Below, one piece after another: positions 36,025-45,607 of a stretch of DNA of 64,000 bases. The notes under the pieces are model-generated. The model was not told the origin of the DNA and ran no database searches. It saw only the letters and a list, made by a program, of their open reading frames with translations. The stretch lies in assembly GCF_902459725.1 (NCBI RefSeq), contig NZ_CABPSH010000009.1, positions 124,001 to 188,000 on the forward strand, written 5' to 3'. How positions within the stretch are numbered: the first letter of the stretch is position 1; each line of letters opens with the position of its first letter. This stretch comes from Pandoraea eparura (GTDB taxonomy: Bacteria > Pseudomonadota > Gammaproteobacteria > Burkholderiales > Burkholderiaceae). The translations under genes and the position numbers were made by a program.

Positions 36025-37575
36025 ATGGCAACTCAAAACGCTCCGGGCCCTCTGACAGGGGGCCAGTTGGTACTCGGCACCATCGCGTTGTCGCTCGCCA
36101 CGTTCATGAACGTGCTCGACACGTCGATTGCCAACGTATCGATTCCCGCCATTTCCGGCGACCTTGGCGTCTCATCGAGCCAGGGGACGTGGGTGATTAC
36201 GTCGTTCGCCGTGGCCAACGCCATTTCGGTGCCGCTCACGGGCTGGCTGACCGAGCGCTTCGGTGCGGTGCGGCTGTTCATCTCGTCGATTCTGCTGTTC
36301 GTGCTGGCGTCCTGGCTGTGCGGCATGGCACCCACGCTCGAATTTCTGCTCGCGGCCCGCGTGTTGCAGGGCGCGGTGGCCGGGCCAATGATCCCGCTCT
36401 CGCAATCGCTGCTGCTCTCGAGCTACCCTAGTGCGAAGAGTTCGATGGCCCTGGCACTTTGGGGCATGACAACGCTGGTCGCGCCGGTGATGGGGCCGAT
36501 TCTCGGCGGCTGGATCTCGGACAATTACCAATGGCCCTGGATCTTCTACATCAACATCCCGGTGGGCATTGCCGCCGCATACGCCACCTGGCTGATTTAC
36601 GCCAAGCGTGAAACCGCCACGCAACGCAAGCCGATCGACACCGTCGGGCTGGCCTTGCTCGTGTTGTGGGTCGGCTCGCTGCAGGTGATGCTCGACAAGG
36701 GCAAGGAACTCGACTGGTTCAATTCGTCGACCATTGTGGTGCTGGCGCTCGTGGCACTGGTGTCGTTCTGCTTCTTCGTCATCTGGGAGATTACCGAGGA
36801 GCATCCGGTCGTTGACCTGACGCTCTTCAAGCGGATCAACTTTACCGGTGGCGTGGTGGCGATCTCGGTGGGTTACGGGCTGTTCTTCGGGAACCTGGTG
36901 ATTCTGCCGCAGTGGTTGCAGATCCACCTCGGCTATACCGCCACGGAGGCGGGCCTCGTGCTGGCACCGGTGGGCCTGTTCGCCATCCTGCTCTCGCCGG
37001 TGATCGGCAAGACGCTGCCCAGGCTCGATGCCCGTTGGGTCGTGACCGTCTCGTTCCTGCTGTTCGCGCTGGTGTTCCTGATGCGCTCGCACTTCAACAC
37101 GCTCGTCGATACACGCACGCTGATGATTCCGACGTTCCTGCAGGGCGTGCCGATGTCGATGTTCTTCATTCCGCTCACCGCGATCATCCTGTCCGGGTTG
37201 CCACCGAGTCGCATTCCGGCGGCCGCGGGGCTGTCCAACTTCGTGCGGATCACGTGCGGTGCGGTGGGCACATCGATCTCCACGACGATGTGGGAGAACC
37301 GGATCACGCTGCACCATGCGCAGTTGACGGAGCACCTGACGCCGTACGACCCGACGTTCAACGCGTCCGTGCAGACGCTCAACCAGCTCGGCATGAGCAC
37401 CCCGCAGGCAAACGGTTACATCGACCGGCTGGTCACACAGCAGTCGGCGATGCTCGGTGCGAACGATATTTTCTGGATCTCGGCGGTGCTGTTCGTGCTG
37501 ATGATCTCGATGGTGTGGATCACGCGGCCGATGAAGGGCGGTGGTGGCGCCGATGCCGCCGCTGGCGCGCACTGA
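36025..37575 (+). CDS. emrB: EmrB/QacA-type drug efflux transporter (DHA2, MFS)
   Basis: A 516-residue inner-membrane proton antiporter with 14 predicted helices. The DHA2 signatures are visible: LATFMNVLDTSIANVSIPAISGDLG in helix 1, GWLTERFGAVR in the loop between helices 2 and 3, and the antiporter motif C region ALWGMTTLVAPVMGPILGGWIS. It works with the EmrA and NodT-type partners encoded upstream. The substrate is unknown. Related Emr pumps export uncouplers, antibiotics or fatty acids. An intrinsic terminator 49 bases after the stop ends the operon. Confidence 0.95.
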   Translation: MATQNAPGPLTGGQLVLGTIALSLATFMNVLDTSIANVSIPAISGDLGVSSSQGTWVITSFAVANAISVPLTGWLTERFGAVRLFISSILLFVLASWLCGMAPTLEFLLAARVLQGAVAGPMIPLSQSLLLSSYPSAKSSMALALWGMTTLVAPVMGPILGGWISDNYQWPWIFYINIPVGIAAAYATWLIYAKRETATQRKPIDTVGLALLVLWVGSLQVMLDKGKELDWFNSSTIVVLALVALVSFCFFVIWEITEEHPVVDLTLFKRINFTGGVVAISVGYGLFFGNLVILPQWLQIHLGYTATEAGLVLAPVGLFAILLSPVIGKTLPRLDARWVVTVSFLLFALVFLMRSHFNTLVDTRTLMIPTFLQGVPMSMFFIPLTAIILSGLPPSRIPAAAGLSNFVRITCGAVGTSISTTMWENRITLHHAQLTEHLTPYDPTFNASVQTLNQLGMSTPQANGYIDRLVTQQSAMLGANDIFWISAVLFVLMISMVWITRPMKGGGGADAAAGAH

Positions 37576-37623
37576 CGCGAAGACTTCCCCTGTGCTCGAC
37601 GCCGCAAGGCCGGGCACGTCTCG

Positions 37624-37652
37624 AACCCCGCTGACGTTGGCGGGGTTTTTTT
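37624..37652 (+). terminator. Intrinsic terminator after emrB
   Basis: AACCCCGC (37624) and GCGGGGTT (37640) form an eight-base-pair stem around TGACGTTG, followed by seven Ts. Confidence 0.9.
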
Positions 37653-37816
37653 ATGCGCAATGCCGATGCGGCGCACGAAGCGCCACGCGGCGATCGGTCG
37701 GCGACGCGCGGCGGCACGTGTTACGCAATCGCAGTATGATGGCGGATTGCCCGGCGCGATGACGGAACACCGCGCGACGCTCGGGAATGCCTCTCCCCCA
37801 CGCCCAATCCGACATC

Positions 37817-38311
37817 ATGACTACCCCGCAGAATCCGAACGAACGCTCTGAAGTCACCTTCCGCTTTCTGGCCGAGCCGGCCGCCGTCAATTTTGGTGGC
37901 AAGGTGCACGGGGGCTCGCTGATGAAATGGATCGACGAAGTGGCCTATGCCTGCGCGGCCACCTGGTCGGGCCGCTATTGCGTGACGGTCAGCGTCGGCA
38001 ATATCCGCTTCCGTCGTCCGATTCTGGTGGGTAATCTGGTGGAACTGCGCGCGCGCATTGTGGCCACGGGCCGCACCAGCATGCACATTCACGTGTCGGT
38101 GCACGCGGGCGACCCCAAGTGGGGCGAACTGCGTCAGACGACCGACTGCCTGATGGTGTTCGTCGCCGTTGACGAGAGCAATCACCCAGTCGGCATTCCG
38201 TCGTTCGAGCCGAAAACGGACGAGCAGAAAGCGTTGGCCAAGTACGCAATGGACGTCAAGGCCGCGCTGGACGCCATCGTCGAACTCAAGCCGGAGAATG
38301 TCGCCAACTGA
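37817..38311 (+). CDS. Acyl-CoA thioesterase, hotdog fold
   Basis: A 164-residue single hotdog-domain thioesterase of the YciA/cytosolic acyl-CoA hydrolase kind. The core is NFGGKVHGGSLMKWIDEVAYACAATWSGRYCVTVSVGNIRFRRPILVGNLVELRARIV, with the acid in WIDEVAY typical of this subfamily. It hydrolyses acyl-CoAs to free fatty acid and CoA. The chain-length preference cannot be read from sequence. I chose ATG 37817 (MTTPQNPNERSE), though ATG 37787 would add ten residues and is possible. The upstream terminator separates it from the efflux operon, and its stop is followed by a 9-bp tandem repeat. Confidence 0.87.
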   Translation: MTTPQNPNERSEVTFRFLAEPAAVNFGGKVHGGSLMKWIDEVAYACAATWSGRYCVTVSVGNIRFRRPILVGNLVELRARIVATGRTSMHIHVSVHAGDPKWGELRQTTDCLMVFVAVDESNHPVGIPSFEPKTDEQKALAKYAMDVKAALDAIVELKPENVAN

Positions 38312-38443
38312 CGGCGGTGCCGCTCGCTCGACCTCGGAAAGACGCGAGGCAGTGCGCCCCGGGAACTGATGAGGCGCGCGGGCTTGCGCGCCATCGACAA
38401 CATCGGCTTGCCGCGACTGATCGGCGCCGACTGCCTCGCATCG

Positions 38444-38560
38444 GCGCCTGATGCGCCTGATGTGCCTGATGTGCCTGATGTGCCTGATGCGCCTAATGCG
38501 CTGATTGCTGCTGTTGCACCTATTGCGGTTGTTGCGCTGATTGCGCTTACTGCGTCTTCA
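38444..38560. repeat. 9-bp tandem repeat entering the truB stop region
   Basis: Thirteen 9-base units. Two GCGCCTGAT and three perfect GTGCCTGAT come first, then increasingly diverged copies (GCGCCTAAT, GCGCTGATT, GCTGCTGTT, and so on) to 38560. The last part covers the stop and final codons of truB (minus strand). Because the period is three codons, it produces artificial PDV or GTS repeats in other frames. Confidence 0.8.
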
Positions 38561-39533
38561 ACAGCCGTTGCGGCGTGAGCAGTGCCTCGCCATCGAGTCG
38601 CGCAACGCCGAGCAACCGCGCGGCGGCATCGCCAACGGCTTCGGCATAAACCTTCACCTCGATCGCCCCGGACACCCCAGCGCACGCGCGCAGCGCCTGT
38701 GAACAGCGCGCCTCGTCCAAACGCAGACGTTGTCCGTGACTGAACCGCTTGGCGAGCGTCTCGTCGAGCCAGATCGTGGGCAGCGTCTTGAGCAATGCAT
38801 CGACCGGCGCCAGCCTCTGCACGCGTTGCGCGTGATCGAGTGCCCCCAGAGCTTCCAGCGTCACGGCGCCGTCAAGCGTGAGCGGTCCGACGGCCGTGCG
38901 TCGCAGCGCGCGCAAATGTGCGCCGCAGCCCAGCGCCTCACCCATATCTTCCGCCAGCGTCCGCACGTAAGTGCCTTTGCTGCAGGTCACGCGAAACGAG
39001 AACTCGGCCACGTCGGGTAACGCGCACTCGATCAGTTCCAGCGCATGAATCGTGACCTCGCGCGCTTCGCGCTCAAGGGTCTGCCCCGCGCGCGCATATT
39101 CGTACAATGGCTTGCCATCGCGCTTGAGCGCCGAATACATCGGCGGCACCTGCGAAATCGACCCCGTGAAACGCGGCAGCACCGCCCGAATCGCCGCTTC
39201 GTCGACCGTCACGGGACGCGTGCGCAACACCTCCCCTTCCGCGTCGCCCGTCGTCGTAGTCTCGCCCAGACGCACACGCGCCTCATAGGTCTTGTCGGCT
39301 TCGAGCAAGTCCTGCGAGAACTTCGTCGCTTCGCCGAAGCATAGCGGCAACAGCCCAGTCGCCAAGGGGTCGAGCGTGCCGGTATGTCCCGCCTTGAGCG
39401 CTTGCAGCAGACGTTTGGCCTTGATCAGCGCATCGTTCGACGACAGGCCCAGCGGCTTGTCCAGAAGCAACACGCCATCGAGCGCGAAACGGGGAAGTTT
39501 TTGGCGGGGTGCCTGCGAACGCGGGTCCGTCAT
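38547..39533 (-). CDS. truB: tRNA pseudouridine(55) synthase
   Basis: A 328-residue enzyme that makes pseudouridine 55 in the T-loop of nearly all tRNAs. The catalytic aspartate is D55 in KAGHTGTLDPLATGLLPLC. Other conserved parts are DKPLGLSSNDAL, the KTYEARVRLGETTTTGDAEGEV strand and YIRTLAEDMG-like TYVRTLAEDMGEALG. The C-terminal region is a PUA-like domain. The last few codons lie in a 9-bp repeat array, so the extreme C-terminus (LLKTQ) may vary between strains. It is the final gene of the run from rimP to truB, 116 bases after rbfA. Confidence 0.96.
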   Translation of the reverse strand: MTDPRSQAPRQKLPRFALDGVLLLDKPLGLSSNDALIKAKRLLQALKAGHTGTLDPLATGLLPLCFGEATKFSQDLLEADKTYEARVRLGETTTTGDAEGEVLRTRPVTVDEAAIRAVLPRFTGSISQVPPMYSALKRDGKPLYEYARAGQTLEREAREVTIHALELIECALPDVAEFSFRVTCSKGTYVRTLAEDMGEALGCGAHLRALRRTAVGPLTLDGAVTLEALGALDHAQRVQRLAPVDALLKTLPTIWLDETLAKRFSHGQRLRLDEARCSQALRACAGVSGAIEVKVYAEAVGDAAARLLGVARLDGEALLTPQRLLKTQ

Positions 39534-39649
39534 GATGCGGGGAGTGCTTGAGAGAGTCTTGTGGGATACAACCCCTGGCACTCATCGCAAGTGCACAGGT
39601 ATCGCAATACCGCCGGGCCCGCCGTCGGGCAGCCCGGCCGGTGGCGTCG

Positions 39650-40099
39650 TCAGTCGGCAGACTTGCCGTCGTCTTCCTTGTCGGTTTCGTCGCCGACGTT
39701 GTCGGCATTGTCGTCGACACCGGCGTCGCTCGCTTCCTCTTTCGCGCGCGTCGCGTTGGCCGTATCGATCAGTCGCGACATCTCGATCGCCCGTTCGATC
39801 GACTGGTCGAAGTGGAAATGCAGGGTCGGCACCGTGTGGATGTGCAACCGCTTGAACAGCAGATTGCGCAGGTAGCCCGCCGCCTCGTTGAGCGCCTCGC
39901 CAGTGGCCTTCGGATCGCCGGTCAGCGTCGTGTAATACACCTTCGCATGCGCATAGTCGGGCGTGACTTCCACGCTTTGCAGCGTCACCAGCCCAATACG
40001 CGGGTCCTTCACTTCGCGCTGAATCAACTCAGACAGATCGCGCTGGATCTGATCGTTGATGCGAAGATTTCGACCCGGAACGCCACGTTTCTTTGCCAT
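39650..40099 (-). CDS. rbfA: 30S ribosome-binding factor A
   Basis: A 149-residue KH-like protein that binds immature 30S subunits and helps 16S rRNA 5' end processing and cold adaptation. It starts [59 protein letters not shown], a strong family match. The last 35 residues are acidic ([20 protein letters not shown]) and longer than in E. coli (133 residues). I chose ATG 40099 because the conserved core begins there. It lies between infB and truB. Confidence 0.96.
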   Translation of the reverse strand: MAKKRGVPGRNLRINDQIQRDLSELIQREVKDPRIGLVTLQSVEVTPDYAHAKVYYTTLTGDPKATGEALNEAAGYLRNLLFKRLHIHTVPTLHFHFDQSIERAIEMSRLIDTANATRAKEEASDAGVDDNADNVGDETDKEDDGKSAD

Positions 40100-40182
40100 A
40101 ACAAACTCGCTAATAATGCAATGGCCCACGCCACCGGTTTCCCGGCTTGGTGGGCCATTCCACATCCATTGGACCGATCGCG

Positions 40183-43137
40183 TTACAGCGAGCGGGCAAC
40201 TTCCGTGATTTCGAACGCTTCCAGTTGGTCGCCTTCCGTAATGTCGTTGAAGTTCTTCACCGACAGACCGCACTCGAAGCCGGACTTGACTTCCTTCACG
40301 TCATCCTTGAAGCGCTTGAGCGAATCGAGCTCGCCCGTGAAGATGACAACGTTGTCGCGCAACACACGCACATGCGACCCACGTTTGACGAAGCCGTCGA
40401 GCACCATACAGCCGGCCACCGTGCCGACCTTCGGCACGCGGAACGTCTGACGCACTTCGACCAGACCTGTGATCTCTTCCTTCTTCTCCGGCGCCAGCAT
40501 GCCCGACATCGCCGCCTTCACTTCATCCACAGCGTCATAGATGATGTTGTAGTAACGAATGTCGATACCGTTGGACTCGGCCAGCTTGCGTGCCAGTGCA
40601 TCCGCACGCGTGTTGAAGCCGATGATGACTGCCTTCGACGCCGTCGCCAGGTTGACGTCGCTTTCGCTGATGCCACCCACGGCGGCGTGCACGATCTGCA
40701 CGCGCACTTCCGGCGTCGAGAGCTTGTTGAGCGACTGCGCCAGCGCTTCCTGCGAACCCTGCACGTCGGCCTTGATGATCAGCGGCAACGACTTGACTTC
40801 GCCCTCGGCCATCTGCTCGAACATGTTCTCGAGCTTCGCGGCCTGTTGCTTGGCCAACTTCACGTCGCGGAACTTGCCCTGACGGAACAGCGCGATTTCG
40901 CGCGCCTTGCGTTCGTCCTGGACCACGAGCACTTCTTCGCCCGCGCCCGGCACTTCCGACAGACCCTGAATTTCCACCGGGATCGACGGGCCCGCTTCCT
41001 TCGCATTCTTGCCGGTTTCGTCCAGCATCGCACGCACACGGCCGTAAGCCTGACCGGCCAGCACCATGTCGCCACGACGCAGCGTGCCCGACTGCACCAG
41101 AATCGTCGCCACCGGACCCTTACCCTTGTCCAGCTTCGCTTCGATCACGATACCCTTGGCCGGGGCTTCCGCCGGGGCCTTCAGCTCCAGCACTTCTGCC
41201 TGCAGCAACACGTTCTCGAGCAGATCGTCGATGCCCGCCCCCGTCTTCGCCGACACCGGTACGAACGGCGAATCGCCACCGTACTCTTCCGGCACCACGC
41301 CTTCGGCCACGAGTTCCTGCTTCACGCGATCCGGGTTGGCTTCCGGCTTGTCGATCTTGTTGATCGCCACCACGATCGGCACACCCGCCGACTTCGCGTG
41401 GGCAATCGCTTCCTTCGTCTGCGGCATCACGCCGTCGTCCGCCGCGACCACAAGAATCACGATGTCGGTGGCCTGCGCACCGCGAGCCCGCATCGCCGTA
41501 AAGGCTTCGTGACCCGGCGTGTCGAGGAACGTCACCGTACCGCGCGGCGTATCGACGTGATACGCACCGATGTGCTGCGTAATACCGCCGGCTTCGCCCG
41601 CCGCCACCTTGGCGCGACGGATGTAGTCGAGCAGCGAGGTCTTGCCGTGGTCGACGTGACCCATCACCGTGACCACCGGCGGACGCGGCAGCGCTTCGGC
41701 TTCCGTCGCCTCGTTGCCCAGCGCCAGCAGCGTTTCCGGATCGTCGAGCTTCGCGGCGATCGCACGGTGGCCAAGTTCCTCCACGACGATCATCGCCGTT
41801 TCCTGATCCAGCACCTGGTTGATGGTCACCATCTGGCCCATCTTCATCATCAGCTTGATGACTTCCGAGGCCTTCACCGACATCCGGTGCGCCAGATCGC
41901 CCACGCTGATCGTTTCCGGCACGTGAACATCACGCACGACCGGCTCGGTCGGCGCCTGGAAGGCCGAACGATCGTCCTGCGAATGACGGTCGCCACGACG
42001 GCCACCGCGGCCACCGCCGCGCCAACCGTCCGAGCCACCGCTCGTGTCGCCGCGCGTCTTCATGCCGCCCCGCTTGTTGCGGTTATCGGCATCCTTCTGC
42101 CAGGCGCCCGGCTTCTTGTCCTTCTTGTCGGCGGCGCCCGCGGTCGTCGAGGCCGGGGCGGCTGCCGCCGGCTTCTTGTCCGCCGGCTTGGCCGACGCGG
42201 CACCTTCCGGCTTGGCCGGCTTGTGCAGGGTACCCTTCGCTTCCGGCTTGGCGGCAGCCGGCGCGGCAGGTGCCGGCTCCGGTGCCTTGAGCACGCGACG
42301 TGGGGCGTTCAGCATCTCGCGAATCGCGCGGGCTTCGGCTTCCGCCGCCGCACGGCGCTTGCGGATCGCTTCCTCTTCGGCGCGAGCCTTGTCAGCCGCA
42401 GCGCTCGCCTTCTCGGCAGCCGCACGGGCTTCTTCGCTCGCCTTGCGGGCTTGCTCACGTTCGGCTTCGGCCTTGGCCGCAGCGGCCTTCTCGGCCTTCT
42501 CGGCTTGCTCGGCCTTTTCGGCGTCGACCTTGGAAGCCTTCTCGGCTTGCGCGTCGACCTGGGCTTCCGCCTTGGCCTCGGCCTTTGCCTTTTGCTCTTC
42601 GGCCGCCTTGGCCGCAGCCGCACGCTCCGCTTCCTCGCGCGCACGGCGCTCGGCCGCTTCCTTCTCTTCGCGCTCGCGGCGCTCGGCTTCCTCGCGCTCC
42701 AGTTGCTCCTGGCGACGCTTGAGTTCCGCCGCCTCCGCGGCCAGACGCTCCGCTTCGCGGCGTGCGTCTTCCTCACGCTGACGAAGGGCTTCGTCTTCGG
42801 CCGCGGCCGCTGCGCTTTCCGCACCTTCGGCGACGTCGTCACGCTTGACGAAGGTGCGCTTCTTGCGCACCTCCACCTGAATCGTGCGCGCCTTGCCGGT
42901 CGCGTCGGCTTGCTTGATTTCCGAGGTCTGGCGACGCGTCAGAGTAATCTTCTTTTTGTCGCCGTCGCCGGCGCCGTGCGAACGGCGCAGGTGCTCCAGC
43001 AGACGGGCCTTGTCGGCTTCCGTCAGGGAATCGTCGGCGCTGAGTTTTTCCACGCCGGCGGCTTTGAGTTGCTCCAGCAACACGCCGGCCGGCATTTTGA
43101 GTTCTGCAGCAAATTGGGCTACGTTGATGCTCGCCAT
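40183..43137 (-). CDS. infB: Translation initiation factor IF-2
   Basis: A 984-residue GTPase that places initiator tRNA on the 30S subunit. A small N-terminal domain ([24 protein letters not shown]) is followed by a very long charged region rich in Lys, Glu and Ala (about residues 90-390), with probable coiled coil. The G domain begins near residue 485 with G493[10 protein letters not shown], [15 protein letters not shown] and NKIDKPEAN. Domains II-IV follow and the end is ITEVARSL. It is longer than the 890-residue E. coli protein, mostly in the linker. Internal starts that give shorter isoforms, known in E. coli, cannot be judged here. Confidence 0.97.
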   Translation of the reverse strand: MASINVAQFAAELKMPAGVLLEQLKAAGVEKLSADDSLTEADKARLLEHLRRSHGAGDGDKKKITLTRRQTSEIKQADATGKARTIQVEVRKKRTFVKRDDVAEGAESAAAAAEDEALRQREEDARREAERLAAEAAELKRRQEQLEREEAERREREEKEAAERRAREEAERAAAAKAAEEQKAKAEAKAEAQVDAQAEKASKVDAEKAEQAEKAEKAAAAKAEAEREQARKASEEARAAAEKASAAADKARAEEEAIRKRRAAAEAEARAIREMLNAPRRVLKAPEPAPAAPAAAKPEAKGTLHKPAKPEGAASAKPADKKPAAAAPASTTAGAADKKDKKPGAWQKDADNRNKRGGMKTRGDTSGGSDGWRGGGRGGRRGDRHSQDDRSAFQAPTEPVVRDVHVPETISVGDLAHRMSVKASEVIKLMMKMGQMVTINQVLDQETAMIVVEELGHRAIAAKLDDPETLLALGNEATEAEALPRPPVVTVMGHVDHGKTSLLDYIRRAKVAAGEAGGITQHIGAYHVDTPRGTVTFLDTPGHEAFTAMRARGAQATDIVILVVAADDGVMPQTKEAIAHAKSAGVPIVVAINKIDKPEANPDRVKQELVAEGVVPEEYGGDSPFVPVSAKTGAGIDDLLENVLLQAEVLELKAPAEAPAKGIVIEAKLDKGKGPVATILVQSGTLRRGDMVLAGQAYGRVRAMLDETGKNAKEAGPSIPVEIQGLSEVPGAGEEVLVVQDERKAREIALFRQGKFRDVKLAKQQAAKLENMFEQMAEGEVKSLPLIIKADVQGSQEALAQSLNKLSTPEVRVQIVHAAVGGISESDVNLATASKAVIIGFNTRADALARKLAESNGIDIRYYNIIYDAVDEVKAAMSGMLAPEKKEEITGLVEVRQTFRVPKVGTVAGCMVLDGFVKRGSHVRVLRDNVVIFTGELDSLKRFKDDVKEVKSGFECGLSVKNFNDITEGDQLEAFEITEVARSL

Positions 43138-43217
43138 TCAAACCTCTTCAAGCAAGGCCACGCGCCTTGCGGTTAACTTCAAAGTTCACTGTTCCATATG
43201 CATGCCGGGGCAGGTCA

Positions 43218-44693
43218 TCATTGGAACCAGTGCTCTCGCGCTTTCATGATCAGGGCCTTCGCGGCTTCCTCGTCGACACCGGTCATCTCGGTGAGTTCGT
43301 CGACGGCCAGCTCGGCCAGATCATCGCGCGTCTGAATTTCATGCTCGGCCAGTTGGGCCAGCAACTCGGGCGTCATGCCGTCAAGGCTCTTGAGATCGAG
43401 CGCAACGCCCTCGACCTTCTCCTCGGTGGCAATCGCCTGCGTGAGCAGGGCGTCGCGCGCACGATTGCGCAGCTCATGCACCGTGTCCTCGTCGAACGCT
43501 TCGATCTCGAGCATTTCGTTCAAAGGCACGTAGGCGATTTCTTCCAGGCTCGAGAAACCTTCCTCGATCAGGATGTCCGCCATTTCTTCGTCCACATCGA
43601 GACGCTGCATGAACAGCGAGCGCAGCGTGCCACGCTCTTCGTTCTGCTTCTCGGCCGACTCGTCCGGCGTCATGATGTTGATCTGCCAGCCGGTCAGCTC
43701 CGAGGCGAGACGCACGTTCTGACCGCTGCGACCAATCGCCACCGCCAGTTCGTTCTCGTCGACGACGACGTCCATGCTGTGCTTTTCTTCGTCCACGACG
43801 ATCGACTGCACCGCCGCCGGCGCCAGCGCACCGATCACGAATTGCGCGGGGTCTTCCGACCACAGCACGATGTCGACGTTCTCGCCGCCAAGCTCGTTAC
43901 GCACCGCCTGCACACGCGTGCCGCGAATGCCCACGCAGGTGCCGATCGGATCGATACGCTTGTCGTACGCCACCACGGCGATCTTGGCGCGCACGCCCGG
44001 ATCGCGAGCGGCCGACTTGATCTCCAGCAGCCCCTGCTCGATTTCCGGCACTTCCATGCCGAACAGCTCGATCAGGAATTCCGGCGCCGTGCGCGAGAGT
44101 TCGATTTGCGGGCCGCGCGCCGTGCGATCGACCTTCACGATGTACGCGCGAACGCGGTCACCGATACGCAGGTTTTCCTTCGGGATCAGTTGATCGCGAC
44201 GCAGCAGCGCTTCGACACGCCCCGACTCGACGATCAGGTTGCCCTTGTCGAGACGCTTGACCGCACCGGTCATGATCTTCTCGCCGCGGTCCAGGAAGTC
44301 GGTGAGAATCTGTTCGCGTTCGGCGTCGCGGATGCGCTGCAGAATGACCTGCTTGGCCGCCTGTGCACCGATACGGCCGAACTCGACCGATTCCACGGGT
44401 TCTTCCACGAATTCGCCGATCTCGATGGACGGATCGTCTTCCTTGGCTTCGAACGACAGGATCTGCTTGTCAGGCTCTTGCAGACCCGCTTCGTCCGGCA
44501 CCACGACCCAGCGACGGAAGCTCTCGTGCTCACCCGACTCGCGGTCGATGTGCACGCGAATGTCGACGTCCTCGGCATAGCGCTTCTTGGTGGCCGAGGC
44601 CAATGCGGCTTCCAGCGCGGCGAACACGACGTCCTTGTCGACGTTCTTTTCGCGCGCGAGCGCATCGACCAACAGCAATACTTCGCGACTCAT
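43218..44693 (-). CDS. nusA: Transcription termination/antitermination factor NusA
   Basis: A 491-residue RNA polymerase-binding factor that controls pausing, intrinsic termination and rRNA antitermination. The N-terminal domain opens [37 protein letters not shown]. An S1 domain lies near residues 135-200, two KH domains follow ([17 protein letters not shown], then [19 protein letters not shown]), and the end has two acidic AR-type repeats ([27 protein letters not shown] and a second copy). Its start overlaps the rimP stop (ATGA). In E. coli, NusA represses its own operon by termination in the leader. A terminator-like hairpin upstream of rimP fits this idea. Confidence 0.97.
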   Translation of the reverse strand: MSREVLLLVDALAREKNVDKDVVFAALEAALASATKKRYAEDVDIRVHIDRESGEHESFRRWVVVPDEAGLQEPDKQILSFEAKEDDPSIEIGEFVEEPVESVEFGRIGAQAAKQVILQRIRDAEREQILTDFLDRGEKIMTGAVKRLDKGNLIVESGRVEALLRRDQLIPKENLRIGDRVRAYIVKVDRTARGPQIELSRTAPEFLIELFGMEVPEIEQGLLEIKSAARDPGVRAKIAVVAYDKRIDPIGTCVGIRGTRVQAVRNELGGENVDIVLWSEDPAQFVIGALAPAAVQSIVVDEEKHSMDVVVDENELAVAIGRSGQNVRLASELTGWQINIMTPDESAEKQNEERGTLRSLFMQRLDVDEEMADILIEEGFSSLEEIAYVPLNEMLEIEAFDEDTVHELRNRARDALLTQAIATEEKVEGVALDLKSLDGMTPELLAQLAEHEIQTRDDLAELAVDELTEMTGVDEEAAKALIMKAREHWFQ

Positions 44694-45148
44694 CGTTTGC
44701 GACTCCTAAAATCAATCTGCGGCACAAGGCGCGCACGGTCAATATCCGCGAGGGTGAAGTCGAGCAGCGCCGGGCCGCCCTTGCCTTCGAACTCCAGGCT
44801 CAAGTTCTCGCCTTGCGGCGCCTGCAGGATGCCGCGAAACTGCTTGCGGCCTTCGAGCGGCACACGCAACGTAAGACTCACTTCCGCACCGGCAAAACGC
44901 TCGAAGTCACGCAGCTTGCGCAGCGGACGATCCAGCCCCGGCGACGACACTTCGAGTCGGTCGTAATTGACGTTCTCGACCATCAGGACATGCGAGAGCT
45001 GACGGCTCACCGTCTCGCAGTCATCGATCGTGATGCCTTCCGGCTTGTCGATATACACGCGCAGCAACCCACCGCCGGCACGCTCAAGATCGACCAGCTC
45101 GTAACCCAGGCCTTCGACCGTGGTCTCGATCAGTTCTGGCAATTGCAA
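44690..45148 (-). CDS. rimP: Ribosome maturation factor RimP
   Basis: A 152-residue 30S assembly factor. [34 protein letters not shown], the central [21 protein letters not shown] and the ending [18 protein letters not shown] are diagnostic. The start is TTG at 45148, behind AGGGTGAG. No ATG fits, because the conserved N-terminus begins exactly there. A TTG start and weak initiation may help keep the level low. It heads the rimP-nusA-infB block. The 459 bases upstream hold a possible attenuator. Confidence 0.95.
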   Translation of the reverse strand: MQLPELIETTVEGLGYELVDLERAGGGLLRVYIDKPEGITIDDCETVSRQLSHVLMVENVNYDRLEVSSPGLDRPLRKLRDFERFAGAEVSLTLRVPLEGRKQFRGILQAPQGENLSLEFEGKGGPALLDFTLADIDRARLVPQIDFRSRKR

Positions 45149-45318
45149 CTTTGCTCACCCTAGAAAAACTCGCGCGCATCAGCAGCGCCCGACATGTCTG
45201 CGCGCCCCGCCTGGGGCGCCGCACGATACCGGCCCTCGACCGCCCGGACCGGCGTGCCTGTGTCGGCACACCCACTCCCGAGCGCGGCGGCATCGGCCGC
45301 GCGCAAAACGCTCGCGGC

Positions 45319-45345
45319 AAAAAAAAATGGGCGAAACGCCCATTT
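45319..45345 (-). terminator. Intrinsic terminator between rluB and rimP
   Basis: AAATGGGCG and CGCCCATTT form a nine-base-pair stem around AAA. On the minus strand the U-tract is nine bases long (As at 45319-45327). It can end the scpB-rluB transcript or a short transcript that starts near 45412. It lies 171 bases upstream of the rimP start. Confidence 0.88.
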
Positions 45346-45417
45346 CTTACAGCCTCATTGCGCATGAGGTGCGCGCCGCAACAGAAATCACAGCACGCAG
45401 ACCAGCTTATTCATTGA

Positions 45418-45445
45418 TTTTATATGATTTTGGGCCGATTTGCAA
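45418..45445 (-). promoter_or_regulatory. Weak candidate promoter upstream of the rimP-side terminator
   Basis: On the minus strand TTGCAA (45445-45440) and TATAAA (45424-45419) are 15 bases apart, which is short. The AT-rich patch makes it plausible. A start near 45412 would give an RNA of about 95 bases that ends at the terminator. Confidence 0.35.
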
Positions 45446-45607
45446 CGCTCGGCGCCCGCAAAACCCGCAGGACAGGCACTCGTGCCGCATTGCCGCAATG
45501 CAGAACGGCCGGCAATCGACGGTCCCGATTTTGCAGGGCGCGAGGGGCGGGGCAGCCCGTCGCCCCCTGCCCATCTCAGCTATCCGCGTCGGGGCTCGCC
45601 CGCCCAA

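Larger units (their letters stand above)
45149..45607. other. 459-base intergenic region between rluB and rimP
   Basis: No gene is supported here. The region contains a strong hairpin terminator (45319-45345), a second small hairpin (CCTCAT/ATGAGG at 45353-45369), an AT-rich patch at 45405-45432, and on the minus strand a minute frame ATG-AAT-AAG-CTG-GTC-TGC-GTG-CTG-TGA at 45414-45388. It must hold the rimP promoter, probably between 45149 and 45318. Confidence 0.7.

Noticed and set aside
37576-37816. Possible tRNA in the gap after emrB
   Set aside because: The only clear structure is the intrinsic terminator at 37624. No cloverleaf arms or T-loop motif were found.
38369-38578. Small plus-strand frame with a PDV repeat
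   Set aside because: The repeat comes from the 9-bp array. There is no ribosome site, and it overlaps the truB end antisense.
40147-43176. A 1009-codon plus-strand frame opposite infB
   Set aside because: The translation is low in complexity, rich in His/Arg/Leu, and antisense to the conserved IF-2. No start signal was seen.
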